Notes: a model not told the origin generated them from the sequence alone. Numbered from the stretch's first letter, positions 41,258 through 51,109 are shown. The stretch: DNA of 64,000 bases from Bradyrhizobium icense (GCF_001693385.1 NZ_CP016428.1:1-64000), one strand, 5' to 3'. Program-made: numbers and translations.

Positions 41258-42391
41258 ATGTCCACCAAGCGCTGCTACTACGAAACCCTGGAAGTCGAGC
41301 GGAACGCGGACGAATCCAAGCTCAAGTCGGCCTTCCGCAAGCTCGCGATGAAATGGCATCCGGACAGGAATCCAGGCGATGCCGCCAGCGAAATTAAATT
41401 CAAGGAAATCAACGAGGCCTATGAAGTCCTGAAAGACGGCGAGAAGCGCGCCGCCTATGACCGCTACGGCCACGCCGCGTTCGAGCAAGGCATGGGCGGT
41501 GGCGGTCCTGGATTCGGTGCGGGCTTTGCCTCGTCGTTCTCTGATATTTTCGAGGACCTGTTCGGCATGGCCGGGCAGCGCGGGCGCGGCGGCGGACGCG
41601 AGCGCGGCGCCGATCTGCGCTACAACATGGAAATCACGCTGGAGGAAGCCTACCTCGGCAAGACCGCGCAGATCGAGATTCCGGTCTCGGTCACCTGCGA
41701 GCCCTGTTCGGGCACCGGCGCCAAGGCCGGCACCAAGCCGAAGACCTGCGCGATGTGCGGCGGCGCCGGCCGCGTCCGTCAGGCCCAGGGCTTCTTCACG
41801 CTGGAGCGGACCTGCCCCGGCTGTCAGGGCCGCGGCCAGATGATCGAGGACGCCTGCCCGAATTGCTCGGGCACGGGACGGGTGACGCGCGACCGCACGC
41901 TGTCGGTCAACATTCCGCAGGGGGTCGAGGACGGCACGCGTATCCGGCTGGCCGGCGAAGGCGAGGCCGGCGTCCGCGGCGGCCCGCCCGGCGACCTCTA
42001 CATTTTCCTGTCGCTGGCGACCCACGAATTCTTCCAGCGCGATGGCGCCGATTTGCACTGCCGGGTTCCGATCTCGATGGTCGCGGCCGCACTCGGCGGC
42101 GAATTTGAGGTGCCCACCATCGACAAGGGCAAGACCAAGGTGAAGGTGCCGGCGGGAACGCAGTCCGGCCGCCGTTTCCGCATTGCATCAAAGGGCATGC
42201 CGGTGCTGCGCTCGCGCCAGACCGGCGATATGTATGTCCAGGTTATGGTCGAAACGCCGCAGAATCTGACCAAGAAGCAGCAGGAACTGCTCGCCGAATT
42301 CGAAAAGCTGTCCTCCGGGGCAACCCAGCCGGAGGCGCTGGGCTTCTTCACCAAGGTCAAAGACTTCTTCGGCTCCCGCGCGGGCTCCTGA
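41258..42391 (+). CDS. dnaJ: Molecular chaperone DnaJ (Hsp40)
   Basis: This 377-aa type-A J protein stimulates DnaK ATPase. The J domain has HPD at residues 34-36 ([10 protein letters not shown]). A Gly/Phe-rich region (about 76-115) follows. The four zinc-finger repeats are [33 protein letters not shown] and [10 protein letters not shown]. The C-terminal substrate domains are complete. The ATG at 41258 gives [18 protein letters not shown]. It is co-oriented with dnaK and is followed by pmtA after a 208-bp gap. Confidence 0.97.
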   Translation: MSTKRCYYETLEVERNADESKLKSAFRKLAMKWHPDRNPGDAASEIKFKEINEAYEVLKDGEKRAAYDRYGHAAFEQGMGGGGPGFGAGFASSFSDIFEDLFGMAGQRGRGGGRERGADLRYNMEITLEEAYLGKTAQIEIPVSVTCEPCSGTGAKAGTKPKTCAMCGGAGRVRQAQGFFTLERTCPGCQGRGQMIEDACPNCSGTGRVTRDRTLSVNIPQGVEDGTRIRLAGEGEAGVRGGPPGDLYIFLSLATHEFFQRDGADLHCRVPISMVAAALGGEFEVPTIDKGKTKVKVPAGTQSGRRFRIASKGMPVLRSRQTGDMYVQVMVETPQNLTKKQQELLAEFEKLSSGATQPEALGFFTKVKDFFGSRAGS

Positions 42392-42599
42392 ACCCTACGC
42401 ATGTCGCCCGGGCGAGCGCAGTTCCTCGCCTGTCAGTCATGATTCATTCAGCTTGCACAGTGTGTTATCGCCGGATCGCGGGGACTTCGGCGCGGCCGAC
42501 GCATTACCGTTTGGCTTGACCGTATCCCCGTCGACCTATACGTGTTTATGACTGTTTTCTGACATCCCCGCTCGTGGGCGGGTCCCGCCTGGTAGCGAC

Positions 42600-43199
42600 A
42601 TGCCTTTGCAATCGTCCGTGCGTGCGTTGAAGAAGCCTCGTCTCGACGATGAGGTGCGCTTCCTTCGGTCATGGATTGAAAAGCCGCTGCACATGGGCGC
42701 GGTGATGCCGTCGAGCAAAGTGCTCGCCCGCACCATGGCGCAATATGTCGACGTCTTGTCCGAAGGACCGGTCGTCGAACTTGGGCCCGGGACCGGCGCG
42801 ATCACCAACGCGCTGATCGAACACGGTGTCGATCAGAAGCGGCTCGTGCTGGTCGAATATAATCCGGGCTTCTGCGCGCTGCTGCGCGACCGCTATCCTC
42901 AGGCCAAGGTCGTGCAGGGCGATGCCTATACGCTCCGCGCTTCGCTTGGAGATGCGCTGGATGCGCCGGCGTCTGCCGTGATCTCCGGCCTGCCGCTCGT
43001 GACAAAACCGATGCTGACCCGCCTGAAGCTGATCCGCGACGCCTTCATGGCGCTTGCGCCCGGCGCGCCCTTCATACAGTTCACCTATTCGGTCGCTCCG
43101 CCGATCCCGAAATCGCTGCCGGGCGTGTCCACAGAAGCTTCCGAGCGGATCTGGATGAACCTTCCGCCCGCCCGGGTCTGGGTGTATCGCAAGGGCTAA
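42600..43199 (+). CDS. pmtA: Phospholipid N-methyltransferase (PmtA, Sinorhizobium type)
   Basis: This 199-aa SAM-dependent methyltransferase converts phosphatidylethanolamine towards phosphatidylcholine at the inner membrane. FLRSWIEKPLHMGAVMPSSKVLARTMA and the SAM loop VVELGPGTGAITNALIEHG (about residues 58-76) are as in Sinorhizobium-type PmtA. SGLPLVTKPM and FIQFTYSV follow. This subfamily resembles rRNA adenine dimethylases but is shorter. A pmtA gene near dnaJ is what I recall from Bradyrhizobium, where phosphatidylcholine matters for symbiosis. It has its own 208-bp upstream gap, so an independent promoter is likely. Confidence 0.88.
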   Translation: MPLQSSVRALKKPRLDDEVRFLRSWIEKPLHMGAVMPSSKVLARTMAQYVDVLSEGPVVELGPGTGAITNALIEHGVDQKRLVLVEYNPGFCALLRDRYPQAKVVQGDAYTLRASLGDALDAPASAVISGLPLVTKPMLTRLKLIRDAFMALAPGAPFIQFTYSVAPPIPKSLPGVSTEASERIWMNLPPARVWVYRKG

Positions 43200-43247
43200 G
43201 CCGCCCGCTGTCGCGCGGCCGGTTAGCCCCGAGTGCGATTTCCAAGT

Positions 43248-43826
43248 ATGTCCGCGCTGAAAATCCTTGTGATCCCAGGATCGCTCCGCACCGGCTCGCT
43301 CAATGCGAGGCTGGCGGCCGTCGCTGCGCACGAGCTGGCGCAGGCGGGCGCGGAAGTCACCCGCATCTCCCTGGTTGATTTCCCGCTGCCGATCTATGAC
43401 GGCGATCTGCAGGCGAAATCGGGTGTGCCAAAAAACGCGGTCAACCTCAAGCGCATGATGGCGGCCCATCACGGCGTGCTGATGGTGACGCCGGAATACA
43501 ATTCCTCGGTGCCGGCGCTGGTGAAAAATACCATCGACTGGGTGAGCCGGGTGCAGGACGCGCACGAGACCCGCGGCCAGGTGTTTCGCGATCGGGTGTT
43601 TGCGATTGCGTCGGCTTCCGGTAATCGGCTCGGCGGCGCCCGCGCGCTGGCCGCGCTGCGGCTGATCCTGTCGGCGTGTCATGCAACCGTGATACCGAAC
43701 CAGTTCGCGCTGGCGTTCGCCGAGGATGCCTATGACGAGATGGACCGCCTGAAGAACGCCGCTGATGCCGAGGGGCTGAAAGCTCTGGTGCGGCAGTTGA
43801 TCGATATTTCCCAACGCATGATGTGA
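43248..43826 (+). CDS. NADPH-dependent FMN reductase family protein
   Basis: This 192-aa flavodoxin-like quinone or FMN reductase of the ChrR/SsuE-like family has the FMN phosphate loop PGSLRTGSLNARLA (about residues 10-23) and PEYNSSVPALVKNTIDWVSR (about 77-96), which are diagnostic. Probable roles are reduction of flavin, quinones or chromate-like oxidants. ATG 43248 is preferred to a GTG five codons upstream because it begins at the first strand. It sits between pmtA and pyrF on the forward strand, only 6 bp before pyrF, so the two may be co-transcribed. Confidence 0.88.
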   Translation: MSALKILVIPGSLRTGSLNARLAAVAAHELAQAGAEVTRISLVDFPLPIYDGDLQAKSGVPKNAVNLKRMMAAHHGVLMVTPEYNSSVPALVKNTIDWVSRVQDAHETRGQVFRDRVFAIASASGNRLGGARALAALRLILSACHATVIPNQFALAFAEDAYDEMDRLKNAADAEGLKALVRQLIDISQRMM

Positions 43827-43832
43827 GGTGAC

Positions 43833-44543
43833 ATGCAGCCAGCCGACATCGATCCGAAGGACCGCCTGATCGTCGCGCTCGATTTGCCCGGGGTGACTGA
43901 AGCGGAAGCGATGATTGCGCGGCTCGGCGACAGCGTGAGCTTCTACAAAATCGGCTATCAGCTCGCCTATGCCGGCGGATTGCCGCTGGCGCAGCAACTG
44001 GCGAAATCAGGCAAGAAGGTTTTTATCGATCTCAAGCTGCACGACATCGGCAATACGGTGGCGCGCGGCGTCGAGAGCGTGGCGAAGCTCGGCGCGACCT
44101 TCCTCACCGTGCATGCTTATCCGCAGACCATGAAAGCCGCGGTTGAGGCGCGCCAAGGCTCGGGTCTGAAGATTCTCGCCGTTACCGTGCTGACCTCTTA
44201 TGACGACGGCGACCTGCACGCCGCCGGCTATCGTCTCAACGTCTCCGATCTGGTCGAGGCGCGGGCCCAGCAGGCGCAGGTGCTCGGCGTCGACGGCCTC
44301 GTCAGCTCGCCGGAAGAGGCGGCCGCGTTGCGCAAGATCGTCGGCCACCAGATGAACCTGGTGACGCCGGGCATCCGCCCTGCAGGGGCTGCGACCGGCG
44401 ACCAGAAGCGCATCATGACACCGGCGCGGGCGATTGCCGCGGGTGCAGACTATCTGGTGGTCGGACGGCCGGTGACGGAAGCGGCCGATCCCAAGGCGGC
44501 GGCGGACGCTATTCAGGCGGAAATCAAGCAGGCGTTGGTATAG
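43833..44543 (+). CDS. pyrF: Orotidine 5'-phosphate decarboxylase
   Basis: This 236-aa barrel makes UMP from OMP, the last de novo pyrimidine step. [21 protein letters not shown] and the catalytic Lys/Asp set [21 protein letters not shown] (about residues 58-78) are present. VTPGIRPAG, then [12 protein letters not shown], form the phosphate site. GAGGTGAC just before the ATG gives a good ribosome-binding site. It follows the FMN reductase gene after 6 bp and precedes a DUF1330 gene by 31 bp. Confidence 0.96.
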   Translation: MQPADIDPKDRLIVALDLPGVTEAEAMIARLGDSVSFYKIGYQLAYAGGLPLAQQLAKSGKKVFIDLKLHDIGNTVARGVESVAKLGATFLTVHAYPQTMKAAVEARQGSGLKILAVTVLTSYDDGDLHAAGYRLNVSDLVEARAQQAQVLGVDGLVSSPEEAAALRKIVGHQMNLVTPGIRPAGAATGDQKRIMTPARAIAAGADYLVVGRPVTEAADPKAAADAIQAEIKQALV

Positions 44544-44574
44544 TAGAATTGGCGGCAAGAAACGGAGAAGTGAG

Positions 44575-44877
44575 ATGGCCAAGGGATACTGGATCGGACG
44601 TGTCGACGTGAACAATGACGAGGGCTACAAGCCCTATGCTGCGGCCAATCTCGCAATCTTCAAGAAATTCGGCGGGCGCTATGTCGTCCGCGGCGGCCAG
44701 TTTACCGCGGTCGAAGGCCAATGCCGCTCGCGCAATGTGGTGATCGAATTCGACAGCTATGAGAAAGCGCTGGCCTGCTACAATTCGCCGGAATACCAGG
44801 ACAACATCAAGGTGCGGCAGCCGCACTCGATCGCTGAGCTCATCGTCATCGAGGGCTATGACGGTCCGCAGCCCTGA
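44575..44877 (+). CDS. DUF1330 dimeric ferredoxin-fold protein
   Basis: This 100-aa protein has the pattern YWIGRVDVNNDEGYKPYAAANLAIFKKFGGRYVVRGG. That is followed by RNVVIEFDSYEKALACYNSPEYQ and a C-terminal ELIVIEGYD, typical of DUF1330. Members adopt a small alpha-beta dimer fold like antibiotic monooxygenases, and their function is mostly unknown. GAGAAGTGAG before the ATG is a good ribosome-binding site. It probably shares a transcript with pyrF. Confidence 0.88.
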   Translation: MAKGYWIGRVDVNNDEGYKPYAAANLAIFKKFGGRYVVRGGQFTAVEGQCRSRNVVIEFDSYEKALACYNSPEYQDNIKVRQPHSIAELIVIEGYDGPQP

Positions 44878-45001
44878 GCAGGCCGGAATGTCGATTTCCT
44901 TCCGTTGTGCCCGGGACTAGCCTGGCCACGACGGCTGATAGGGCCCCGGTCGGTTGCCGGAACGGCCTCGTCCCGCTATAGGGCGTGCAGAGGTAAAAGC
45001 C

Positions 45002-45817
45002 ATGGCCGATATGCGATTGATCGTAGCGGGGGCCGGCGGCCGGATGGGCCGCGCGCTGGTGCGCGTCATTTCGGAAACGCCGGGCACGGTTCTGGCCGGC
45101 GCGCTGGAAGCGCCGGGCTCGGAACTTCTGGGCAAGGATGCCGGCGTGCTCGCGGGTCTGCCGGCCAATGGCGTCATGTTGTCGGCCGACCTCTGGACAT
45201 TGTCTGCCAATGCCGACGGCATTCTGGATTTCACCGTGCCGGCCGCCACCATCGCCAATGTCGCGATCGCCGCCGAACGCGGACTCGTGCACATCGTCGG
45301 AACCACCGGCCTGTCGGTCTCGGACATGGCGGTCATCAAGAGCGTCACCTCGCGCGCGGTCGTCGTGCAGTCCGGCAATATGAGCCTCGGCATCAATCTG
45401 CTCGCCGCGTTGGTCAAGCGCGTCGCGCAGTCGCTGGACGAAAGTTTCGATATCGAAATCGTCGAGATGCACCACAAGGCCAAGATCGACGCGCCCTCGG
45501 GCACCGCCTTCCTGCTCGGTGAAGCCGCCGCGGCCGGCCGCGGCATCGACCTGCACGCCCGCTCCGCGCGCGGCCGCGACGGGCATACCGGCGCGCGGCG
45601 GCCGGGCGACATCGGCTTTGCCGCACTGCGCGGCGGCACCGTCACCGGCGATCACAGCGTGATCTTCGCAGGTCCGATGGAGCGGATCGAACTGACCCAC
45701 CGCGCCGAGGACCGGACCATGTTCGCGCAGGGCGCCGTCAAGGCGGCGCTGTGGGCGCGGGGCAAGGCACCGGGCTTCTACACGATGACCGACGTGCTCG
45801 GGTTGGCCGACTTCTAA
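45002..45817 (+). CDS. dapB: 4-hydroxy-tetrahydrodipicolinate reductase
   Basis: This 271-aa enzyme reduces hydroxy-tetrahydrodipicolinate with NAD(P)H in the lysine and diaminopimelate pathway. The dinucleotide-binding loop is [18 protein letters not shown], and the catalytic segment is [20 protein letters not shown] (about residues 155-174). [21 protein letters not shown] is the C-terminal family block. ATG 45002 is taken for the AGAGG upstream; an earlier ATG at 44954 adds a non-conserved stretch. gpmA follows after 23 bp. Confidence 0.95.
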   Translation: MADMRLIVAGAGGRMGRALVRVISETPGTVLAGALEAPGSELLGKDAGVLAGLPANGVMLSADLWTLSANADGILDFTVPAATIANVAIAAERGLVHIVGTTGLSVSDMAVIKSVTSRAVVVQSGNMSLGINLLAALVKRVAQSLDESFDIEIVEMHHKAKIDAPSGTAFLLGEAAAAGRGIDLHARSARGRDGHTGARRPGDIGFAALRGGTVTGDHSVIFAGPMERIELTHRAEDRTMFAQGAVKAALWARGKAPGFYTMTDVLGLADF

Positions 45818-45840
45818 CCATCGAAAAACGGAATCCTGGA

Positions 45841-46464
45841 ATGAGCGATCGTCTTCTCGTGCTCGTGCGGCACGGCCAGAGCGACTGGAATTTGAAGAAC
45901 CTGTTCACCGGCTGGAAGGACCCCGACCTCTCCGAACTCGGTATCTCCGAGGCAAAGGAGGCCGGCCGCAAGTTGAAGGCGCAGGGACTGACGTTCGATG
46001 TCGCGTTCACGTCCGTCCTGACGCGCGCTCAGCATACGCTGAAGCTGATGCTCGCCGAGATTGGGCAGACCGGGCTGCCGACCAAATGCGATCTGGCGCT
46101 CAACGAACGCGATTACGGCGACCTGTCGGGACTCAACAAGGATGACGCCCGCAAGAAGTGGGGCGAGGAACAGGTCTTGATCTGGCGCCGCTCCTACGAC
46201 GTGCCGCCGCCCGGCGGCGAAAGCCTCAAGGATACGCTGGCACGCACGCTACCCTATTACGTGCAGGAGATTCTGCCCGGCGTACTGCGCGGCGAACGCA
46301 CGCTGGTCGCCGCCCACGGCAATTCGCTGCGCGCGCTGATCATGGTGCTGGAGAAGCTGACGCCCGAGCAGATCCTGAAGCGTGAACTCGCGACCGGTGC
46401 GCCGGTGATCTACCGGCTCAATGCCGATTCGACGGTCGCGTCGAAGCTCGATCTGGCGGCTTGA
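45841..46464 (+). CDS. gpmA: 2,3-bisphosphoglycerate-dependent phosphoglycerate mutase
   Basis: This 207-aa enzyme interconverts 3- and 2-phosphoglycerate. The phospho-histidine motif is [27 protein letters not shown], with the second His in [34 protein letters not shown] is also typical. The shorter alphaproteobacterial GpmA lacks a segment seen in E. coli, which explains the 207-aa size. ATG 45841 follows GGAATCCTGGA. It ends the forward run before a palindromic repeat at 46472-46568. Confidence 0.95.
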   Translation: MSDRLLVLVRHGQSDWNLKNLFTGWKDPDLSELGISEAKEAGRKLKAQGLTFDVAFTSVLTRAQHTLKLMLAEIGQTGLPTKCDLALNERDYGDLSGLNKDDARKKWGEEQVLIWRRSYDVPPPGGESLKDTLARTLPYYVQEILPGVLRGERTLVAAHGNSLRALIMVLEKLTPEQILKRELATGAPVIYRLNADSTVASKLDLAA

Positions 46465-46471
46465 GGGCAGA

Positions 46472-46568
46472 TTGTAGGGGTGGGAAAACGTGCACTTGCG
46501 CCGTGCCCATCATCTATCCGCATCATCAGCCTGAATGGTGGGCACGCTTCGCTTTGCCCACCCTACAA
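46472..46568. repeat. MITE-like palindromic element, copy 1
   Basis: The ends TTGTAGGGGTGGG (46472-46484) and CCCACCCTACAA (46557-46568) are inverted repeats with one extra G. The inside reads GCGCCGTGCCCATCATC ... ATGGTGGGCACGCTTCGCTTTGCCCA. It resembles the 136-bp element at 57724-57859. It lies between the convergent gpmA and alkyltransferase genes. Confidence 0.75.
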
Positions 46569-46570
46569 CG

Positions 46571-47491
46571 TCAATGCAATCCGACTTGCCCGGCTTCCCA
46601 GCCGAGCATCGCCTGCTTGCGCGTGATGCCCCAGTGATAGCCGGTTAGCGCGCCGCCCTTGCCGAGCGCGCGATGGCAGGGCACCACGAACGACACCGGG
46701 TTGCGGCCGACCGCGGCGCCGACCGCGCGCGAGGCTTTCGGGCTTTTGATCTTGGTGGCGATGTCGGAATAACAGACCGCGCGGCCCATCGGGATCTTCA
46801 ACAGCGTCTCCCACACCCGCACCTCGAAATCGGTGCCGATCAGCACCACGCGCAGCGGCTGGTCCGGCCGCCACAGCCGCGTATCGAAGATGCGTTGTGC
46901 GAGGCCGACGGTGCCGTCATGGTCCTCGACATAGGTCGCATTCGGCCAGCGCCGCTTCATGTCGGCGAACGCCGTCGGCTCGTCGCCGGGATCGGCGAAG
47001 GCTAGTCCCGCAAGGCCCCGCTCGCTCGCGATCACGATCGCGGTGCCGAACGGCGAGGCATGGAAACCGTAACGCAGCGTCATACCGGCGCCGCCGTTTT
47101 TCCATTCGCCCGGCGACATCGCTTCATGGGTGACGAAGAGATCATGCAGCCGGCCCGGGCCTGACAGCCCCGAGTCGAGCGCGGCATCGAGCACGCTCGC
47201 GGAACCGCGCAACAAGCCCTTCGCATGATCCAGGGTAAGCGCCTGCATAAAGGCCTTCGGCGTCAGCCCGGCCCAGCGGCGAAACAGATGGTGCAACTCG
47301 TCCGGCGTCACGGCGGCGGCATCCGCCATCGCCTCGATGGTTGGCTGCGTGCGCCAGTGTTCCGAGATGAACGCGATGGCGCGGCGCACCGAGTCGTAAT
47401 CGCGCAGCGCGGCCGCGTGATGGAGGCCCGGCTTGGCCAGGCGCTGGTCTTGTATGGCTGATATCATCTTGGGGTCTGATTTAGGGCGCAT
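46571..47491 (-). CDS. Ada/Ogt-type methylated-DNA-protein cysteine methyltransferase with AraC-like domain
   Basis: This 306-aa protein has an N-terminal AraC-type helix-turn-helix (about residues 35-125; IEAMADAAAVTPDELHHLFRRWAGLTPKAF). An O6-alkylguanine-DNA alkyltransferase domain follows. The acceptor Cys is in VVPCHRALGKGGALTGYHWG, and the DNA-recognition segment is RAVGAAVGRNPVSFV. It lacks the N-terminal zinc domain of E. coli Ada, so methyl-phosphotriester sensing is not expected. ATG 47491 is preferred for the GGAGG just upstream; ATG 47467 is the alternative. It follows the DUF2244 gene by 35 bp. Confidence 0.9.
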   Translation of the reverse strand: MRPKSDPKMISAIQDQRLAKPGLHHAAALRDYDSVRRAIAFISEHWRTQPTIEAMADAAAVTPDELHHLFRRWAGLTPKAFMQALTLDHAKGLLRGSASVLDAALDSGLSGPGRLHDLFVTHEAMSPGEWKNGGAGMTLRYGFHASPFGTAIVIASERGLAGLAFADPGDEPTAFADMKRRWPNATYVEDHDGTVGLAQRIFDTRLWRPDQPLRVVLIGTDFEVRVWETLLKIPMGRAVCYSDIATKIKSPKASRAVGAAVGRNPVSFVVPCHRALGKGGALTGYHWGITRKQAMLGWEAGQVGLH

Positions 47492-47526
47492 ACGGCCTCC
47501 AAACCACCCGATTTCTGACAAGCACC

Positions 47527-48048
47527 TCAAGCCACCGGATTATAGGTTGGCCCGCGCTTGGCGACCTGTAATGCAGCCAGTAAGGCTTTGGCAAAGCTGG
47601 CTTTTTCGTCGGGACCCAGAACCTGGCCGATCGACAGCCGGCGGCCGCGGGAGACCAGATAGATTCGCTCGATGCCGAACTCCGGGTCGCCGGTCTGCTC
47701 CAACTGTACCCAGAGCGGGTTGCACGACCATTCCATCAAATGGCCGCGATGGCTGACCCGCCGGACGCGCAACTCCGTTGGCGTCACCATGATGTCCTCG
47801 GTGGCATCAGCGCTGCGAAAATTGACCCGGAACGCCCAGTAGATCACCAGCGCGTCGAGGCCGAAGAAGCCGACCACTGGCCAGGCGCCCATCAGCAAAA
47901 ATGCGATGCCGGCAACAAAGCTCACGCCACTGATGAAAATCATCAGCACCAAAAAGCCGGTGCGGTTGAGCGAGCGATGCGGCGTCACCCGCGCCGAAAA
48001 CAGCGTCGGCTGGTCAAGCTCCGGATCAAAGTCGTTGCCTGCGGTCAT
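47527..48048 (-). CDS. DUF2244 membrane protein
   Basis: This 173-aa protein has two adjacent membrane spans (GFLVLMIFISGVSFVAGIAFLLMGAWPVVGFFGLDALVIYW, about residues 31-72) and a soluble C-terminal half ending VAKRGPTYNP. The phrases FSARVTPHRSLNRTGF and RVSHRGHLMEWSCNPLWVQLE are typical of DUF2244, an alphaproteobacterial family of unknown function. It starts 23 bp from nth, divergently, an arrangement I recall as conserved in rhizobia. Confidence 0.85.
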   Translation of the reverse strand: MTAGNDFDPELDQPTLFSARVTPHRSLNRTGFLVLMIFISGVSFVAGIAFLLMGAWPVVGFFGLDALVIYWAFRVNFRSADATEDIMVTPTELRVRRVSHRGHLMEWSCNPLWVQLEQTGDPEFGIERIYLVSRGRRLSIGQVLGPDEKASFAKALLAALQVAKRGPTYNPVA

Positions 48049-48071
48049 CGCGTATCAGTATATCCCCGATC

Positions 48072-48839
48072 ATGGCCAAAATCATCCGCGCTTCCGGCGC
48101 CAAGACCAGTGTTTCGTCCGTGCCGAAGAAGCCGACGAAGAAGGGCACCAAGGCACTGCCCAGGGCGAAGAAGTCGCCGAAGCCGAAGCCTCTGAAGTCA
48201 AAACAGTGGACATCAGCCGAAATCGAGGAGGCATTCAGCCGGTTTCGCAAGGCCAATCCGGAGCCGAAGGGGGAGCTCGAACATCTCAACCCCTACACGC
48301 TGCTGGTGGCGGTGGTGCTGTCGGCGCAGGCGACCGATGCCGGCGTCAACAAGGCGACGCGCGCGCTGTTTGCGGCGGCCGATACGCCGGAGAAGATGCT
48401 GGCGCTCGGCGAAGAGAAGTTGCGTGACTATATCAGGACCATCGGCCTCTATCGCACCAAAGCGAAAAACGTCATCGCGCTATCGCAAAAGCTGATCGAC
48501 GAATTCGGCGGCGAGGTGCCGCGCACGCGGGCCGAAATCGAGTCGCTGCCTGGCGCCGGCCGCAAGACGGCCAACGTCGTGCTCAACATGGCCTATGGCG
48601 AACACACGATGGCAGTGGACACGCATGTGTTTCGCGTCGGCAACCGGACGGGACTAGCGCCAGGCAACACGCCACTCGAAGTCGAATTGGGATTGGAGAA
48701 GGTGATCCCGTCCGAATTCATGCTGCACGCCCATCACTGGCTGATTCTGCATGGGCGCTATACGTGCCTGTCGCGCAAGCCGCGCTGCGAGGTGTGTCTG
48801 ATCAACGATCTGTGTCGCTGGCCGGAAAAGACGGTGTAG
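48072..48839 (+). CDS. nth: Endonuclease III
   Basis: This 255-aa DNA glycosylase/AP lyase excises oxidised pyrimidines. The helix-hairpin-helix and catalytic Lys/Asp region is LPGAGRKTANVVLNMAYGEHTMAVDTHVFRVGNR. The [4Fe-4S] loop is at the C-terminus, CLSRKPRCEVCLINDLC (Cys-x6-Cys-x2-Cys-x5-Cys). The first 45 residues are a Lys/Ser-rich basic extension not found in E. coli Nth, perhaps for DNA binding. It converges with the EI24 gene across a palindromic repeat. Confidence 0.96.
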   Translation: MAKIIRASGAKTSVSSVPKKPTKKGTKALPRAKKSPKPKPLKSKQWTSAEIEEAFSRFRKANPEPKGELEHLNPYTLLVAVVLSAQATDAGVNKATRALFAAADTPEKMLALGEEKLRDYIRTIGLYRTKAKNVIALSQKLIDEFGGEVPRTRAEIESLPGAGRKTANVVLNMAYGEHTMAVDTHVFRVGNRTGLAPGNTPLEVELGLEKVIPSEFMLHAHHWLILHGRYTCLSRKPRCEVCLINDLCRWPEKTV

Positions 48840-48860
48840 GGGTGCGGCGCAATGCCCATG

Positions 48861-48946
48861 CCGTCATTGCGAGGAGCGAAGCGACGAAGCAATCCATCTA
48901 TCCCCGCGTGGAGAGGTGGATTGCTTCGCTTCGCTCGCAATGACGG
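48861..48946. repeat. Palindromic intergenic repeat (cgtcattgcgaggagcgaag type)
   Basis: The 13-bp ends CCGTCATTGCGAG (48861-48873) and CTCGCAATGACGG (48934-48946) are perfect inverted repeats. The arms extend further with GAAGCAATCCA / TGGATTGCTTC, so the whole 86 bp can fold into one long hairpin. I recognise it as a very common repeat in alphaproteobacterial genomes. It separates the convergent nth and EI24 genes and may serve as a terminator. Confidence 0.85.
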
Positions 48947-48958
48947 GCTTGAGGCGCC

Positions 48959-49705
48959 CTAGGCAACCGGCATCTTCCGCGCCGGTTCGATCAACTCCGG
49001 CCGCGGGCCGGAGAGGCGCTTGTGCATGTGGACCATGAAGGCCATGCCGAACAGCGGCGTCGCCAGATTGACGATCGGGATCGACACGAACGCTGCTATG
49101 AACAGGCCGGCGGTGAACACGGTCGCCGCATTGTCCTTGCGCATCGCCTTGGCTTCCGCTGGCGGCCGAAAGCGCATTGCGGCGAGTTCGAAATATTCGC
49201 GGCCCAACAGCCAGGCGGTGGCGATGAAGAAAATGAGAAAGCCTGCGCCGGCAAACAGCACGAAAGGCAGCGCGATCAGATAGACCAAGATGGTCAACAG
49301 CGCCGTCTTGATGCCCTCGGGGATCGCGACGCCGAGCGGCAGCGCGTCGCCGGGACGCTCCACCGGATAATGCTCGCGCTCGACATGTTCGGCGACATCG
49401 TCGACGAACACGCTCGCAACCAGCGAGGTGACCGCCGGCATCAAGAAGATCCCGCCGAGCACGACGCCAAGGCCGGCCGCGATCGAGATGATCCAGGAAA
49501 GGATATTGAGCGACGTGTGGAAGCCCGGGCCGAGCATCGCCTCGGCCCAGACTTCGCCGTACTCAGCGAACCAGCTCAATGCGCGCTGCAAGCCGATGGC
49601 CAGCACCGTAATCAGCACCAGCGCCATCCCGATCGAGCGCCACAGGATGGTACGCATCGGCGGCGACAGGATTTGCGAAAGCGCCTTGACGGCGGCGTCC
49701 AACAT
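48959..49705 (-). CDS. EI24/CysZ-like integral membrane protein
   Basis: This 248-aa protein has four to five membrane spans: WRSIGMALVLITVLAIGL, WIISIAAGLGVVLGGIFLMP, TALLTILVYLIALPFVLFAG, and a final pair. The intracellular phrase FVDDVAEHVEREHYPVERPG and the LLGREYFELAAMR segment are the EI24/DUF540 signature. CysZ of enterobacteria is a sulphate channel; this branch has not been assigned, so sulphate transport is only a possibility. No sulphur-assimilation gene is next to it. Confidence 0.83.
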   Translation of the reverse strand: MLDAAVKALSQILSPPMRTILWRSIGMALVLITVLAIGLQRALSWFAEYGEVWAEAMLGPGFHTSLNILSWIISIAAGLGVVLGGIFLMPAVTSLVASVFVDDVAEHVEREHYPVERPGDALPLGVAIPEGIKTALLTILVYLIALPFVLFAGAGFLIFFIATAWLLGREYFELAAMRFRPPAEAKAMRKDNAATVFTAGLFIAAFVSIPIVNLATPLFGMAFMVHMHKRLSGPRPELIEPARKMPVA

Positions 49706-49932
49706 GGCGGTTCAACCTCTCGTGAGAAACCCTCGCGAGAAGTAGATATGCCGGAGCGCTTCGGCAAGAGCTTGCTCTGGTGTCTGGCGACGGCGCGACG
49801 AGCCTGGCGCCGCATGAATTGCATTTGCGTTATGCAACAGCGGGCTTGCCGTTCGACAGATTACATTTTCCCAATGTGCTGCGAAGGCCTAGTGTAGGCA
49901 CAAAAGATCGGCTTGTACGGGAGAGAACTACA

Positions 49933-51102
49933 ATGACCGGGACGGGACTGCCGCTTGACGGTGTGAGGGTCGTCGAGATGACCCATATGGTGATGGGCCC
50001 GACCTGTGGCATGATCCTCGCCCAGTTGGGCGCGGAGGTCATCAAGGTCGAGCCGCCAGCCGGCGACAAGACCCGCATCCTCGGCGGCATGGGAACCTCG
50101 TTCTTTCCGCTGTTCAACCGGGGCAAGCGCAGCGTGGTGCTCGATTTCGCTTACGCCGAAGACCGCGAGATGATGCACCGGCTGCTCGAAAGCGCCGACG
50201 TGTTTCTTGAGAATTTTCGCGACGGTCAGCTCGATAAGCAGGGGCTCGGGCCTGAGGAGCTGCGCCGCAGGCACCCGCATCTGATCGTCGTCGGCCACAA
50301 GGGGTTTCTGTCTGGTCCGTACGAGCACCGTCCGGCACTCGACGAGGTCGTGCAGATGATGTCGGGATTGGCCGCCATGACCGGCACCCGCGACAAGCCG
50401 CAGCGCGTCGGCTCCTCCGCCAACGACATTATGGGCGGCATGTTCGGCGCGATCGCCATTCTCGCTGCACTCTATCAGAAGCGCGGCGGCAACGAGGACG
50501 GCGCCGATATCCGCATCGGCCTGTTCGAGAACTGCCTGTTCCTGGTCGCTCAGCACATGGTCGAATATGAGATGACCGGCCGAAAGCCGCGCTCGATGCC
50601 GGAACGGGAGCACGCCTGGCCGATCTACGACATCTTCGACACCGCCGATGGCGATCGTATCTTCATCGGCGTCGTCACCGAGGGGCACTGGTGGAGTTTT
50701 TGCCGGGAGTTCGGGCTGCAGGAGCTCGCCGACGATCCGACGCTTGGCAATACCACCGACCGGATTCTGGCGCGCGGGAGAATCATTCCGCGTGTCACCG
50801 AAGTGATCAAGGGCTGGAAGATCGCCGATTTGTCTGCAAGGCTCGATGCGCTGAACATCGCCTATTCACCGATCAACCGCCCCGAGGACCTTTTGCGCGA
50901 CCCTCACGTATTGCGCCCCGGCGGGCTCGTCCAGAACTTCAATGCCGACGGTGCGCCATTCCGCGTTCCGGCGTTGCCGGTGGAATGGAACGGCGGCAAT
51001 ATCGGCGAAGGGTTGAAGGTGCCGGTGCTGGGCGCCGACACCGAGGCCGTTCGCGCCGAACTCGAAAAGAAAAAGCTCTCTTCAACCGACAACGCCGCAT
51101 GA
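49933..51102 (+). CDS. CaiB/BaiF-family (class III) CoA-transferase
   Basis: This 389-aa protein has the family N-terminus LPLDGVRVVEMTHMVMGPTCGMILAQLGAEVIKVEPPAGD, with the CoA-binding segment NRGKRSVVLDF. EHAWPIYDIFDTADGDRIFIGV is also typical. These enzymes move CoA between carboxylates through an aspartyl-CoA intermediate. ATG 49933 was chosen because GGGAGAG lies upstream and the family start falls there; an open frame extending to 49780 is not conserved. It is 7 bp before an HMG-CoA lyase-like gene, so the pair probably acts on one acyl-CoA, first activating it and then cleaving it. Confidence 0.9.
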   Translation: MTGTGLPLDGVRVVEMTHMVMGPTCGMILAQLGAEVIKVEPPAGDKTRILGGMGTSFFPLFNRGKRSVVLDFAYAEDREMMHRLLESADVFLENFRDGQLDKQGLGPEELRRRHPHLIVVGHKGFLSGPYEHRPALDEVVQMMSGLAAMTGTRDKPQRVGSSANDIMGGMFGAIAILAALYQKRGGNEDGADIRIGLFENCLFLVAQHMVEYEMTGRKPRSMPEREHAWPIYDIFDTADGDRIFIGVVTEGHWWSFCREFGLQELADDPTLGNTTDRILARGRIIPRVTEVIKGWKIADLSARLDALNIAYSPINRPEDLLRDPHVLRPGGLVQNFNADGAPFRVPALPVEWNGGNIGEGLKVPVLGADTEAVRAELEKKKLSSTDNAA

Positions 51103-51109
51103 GGCTGCC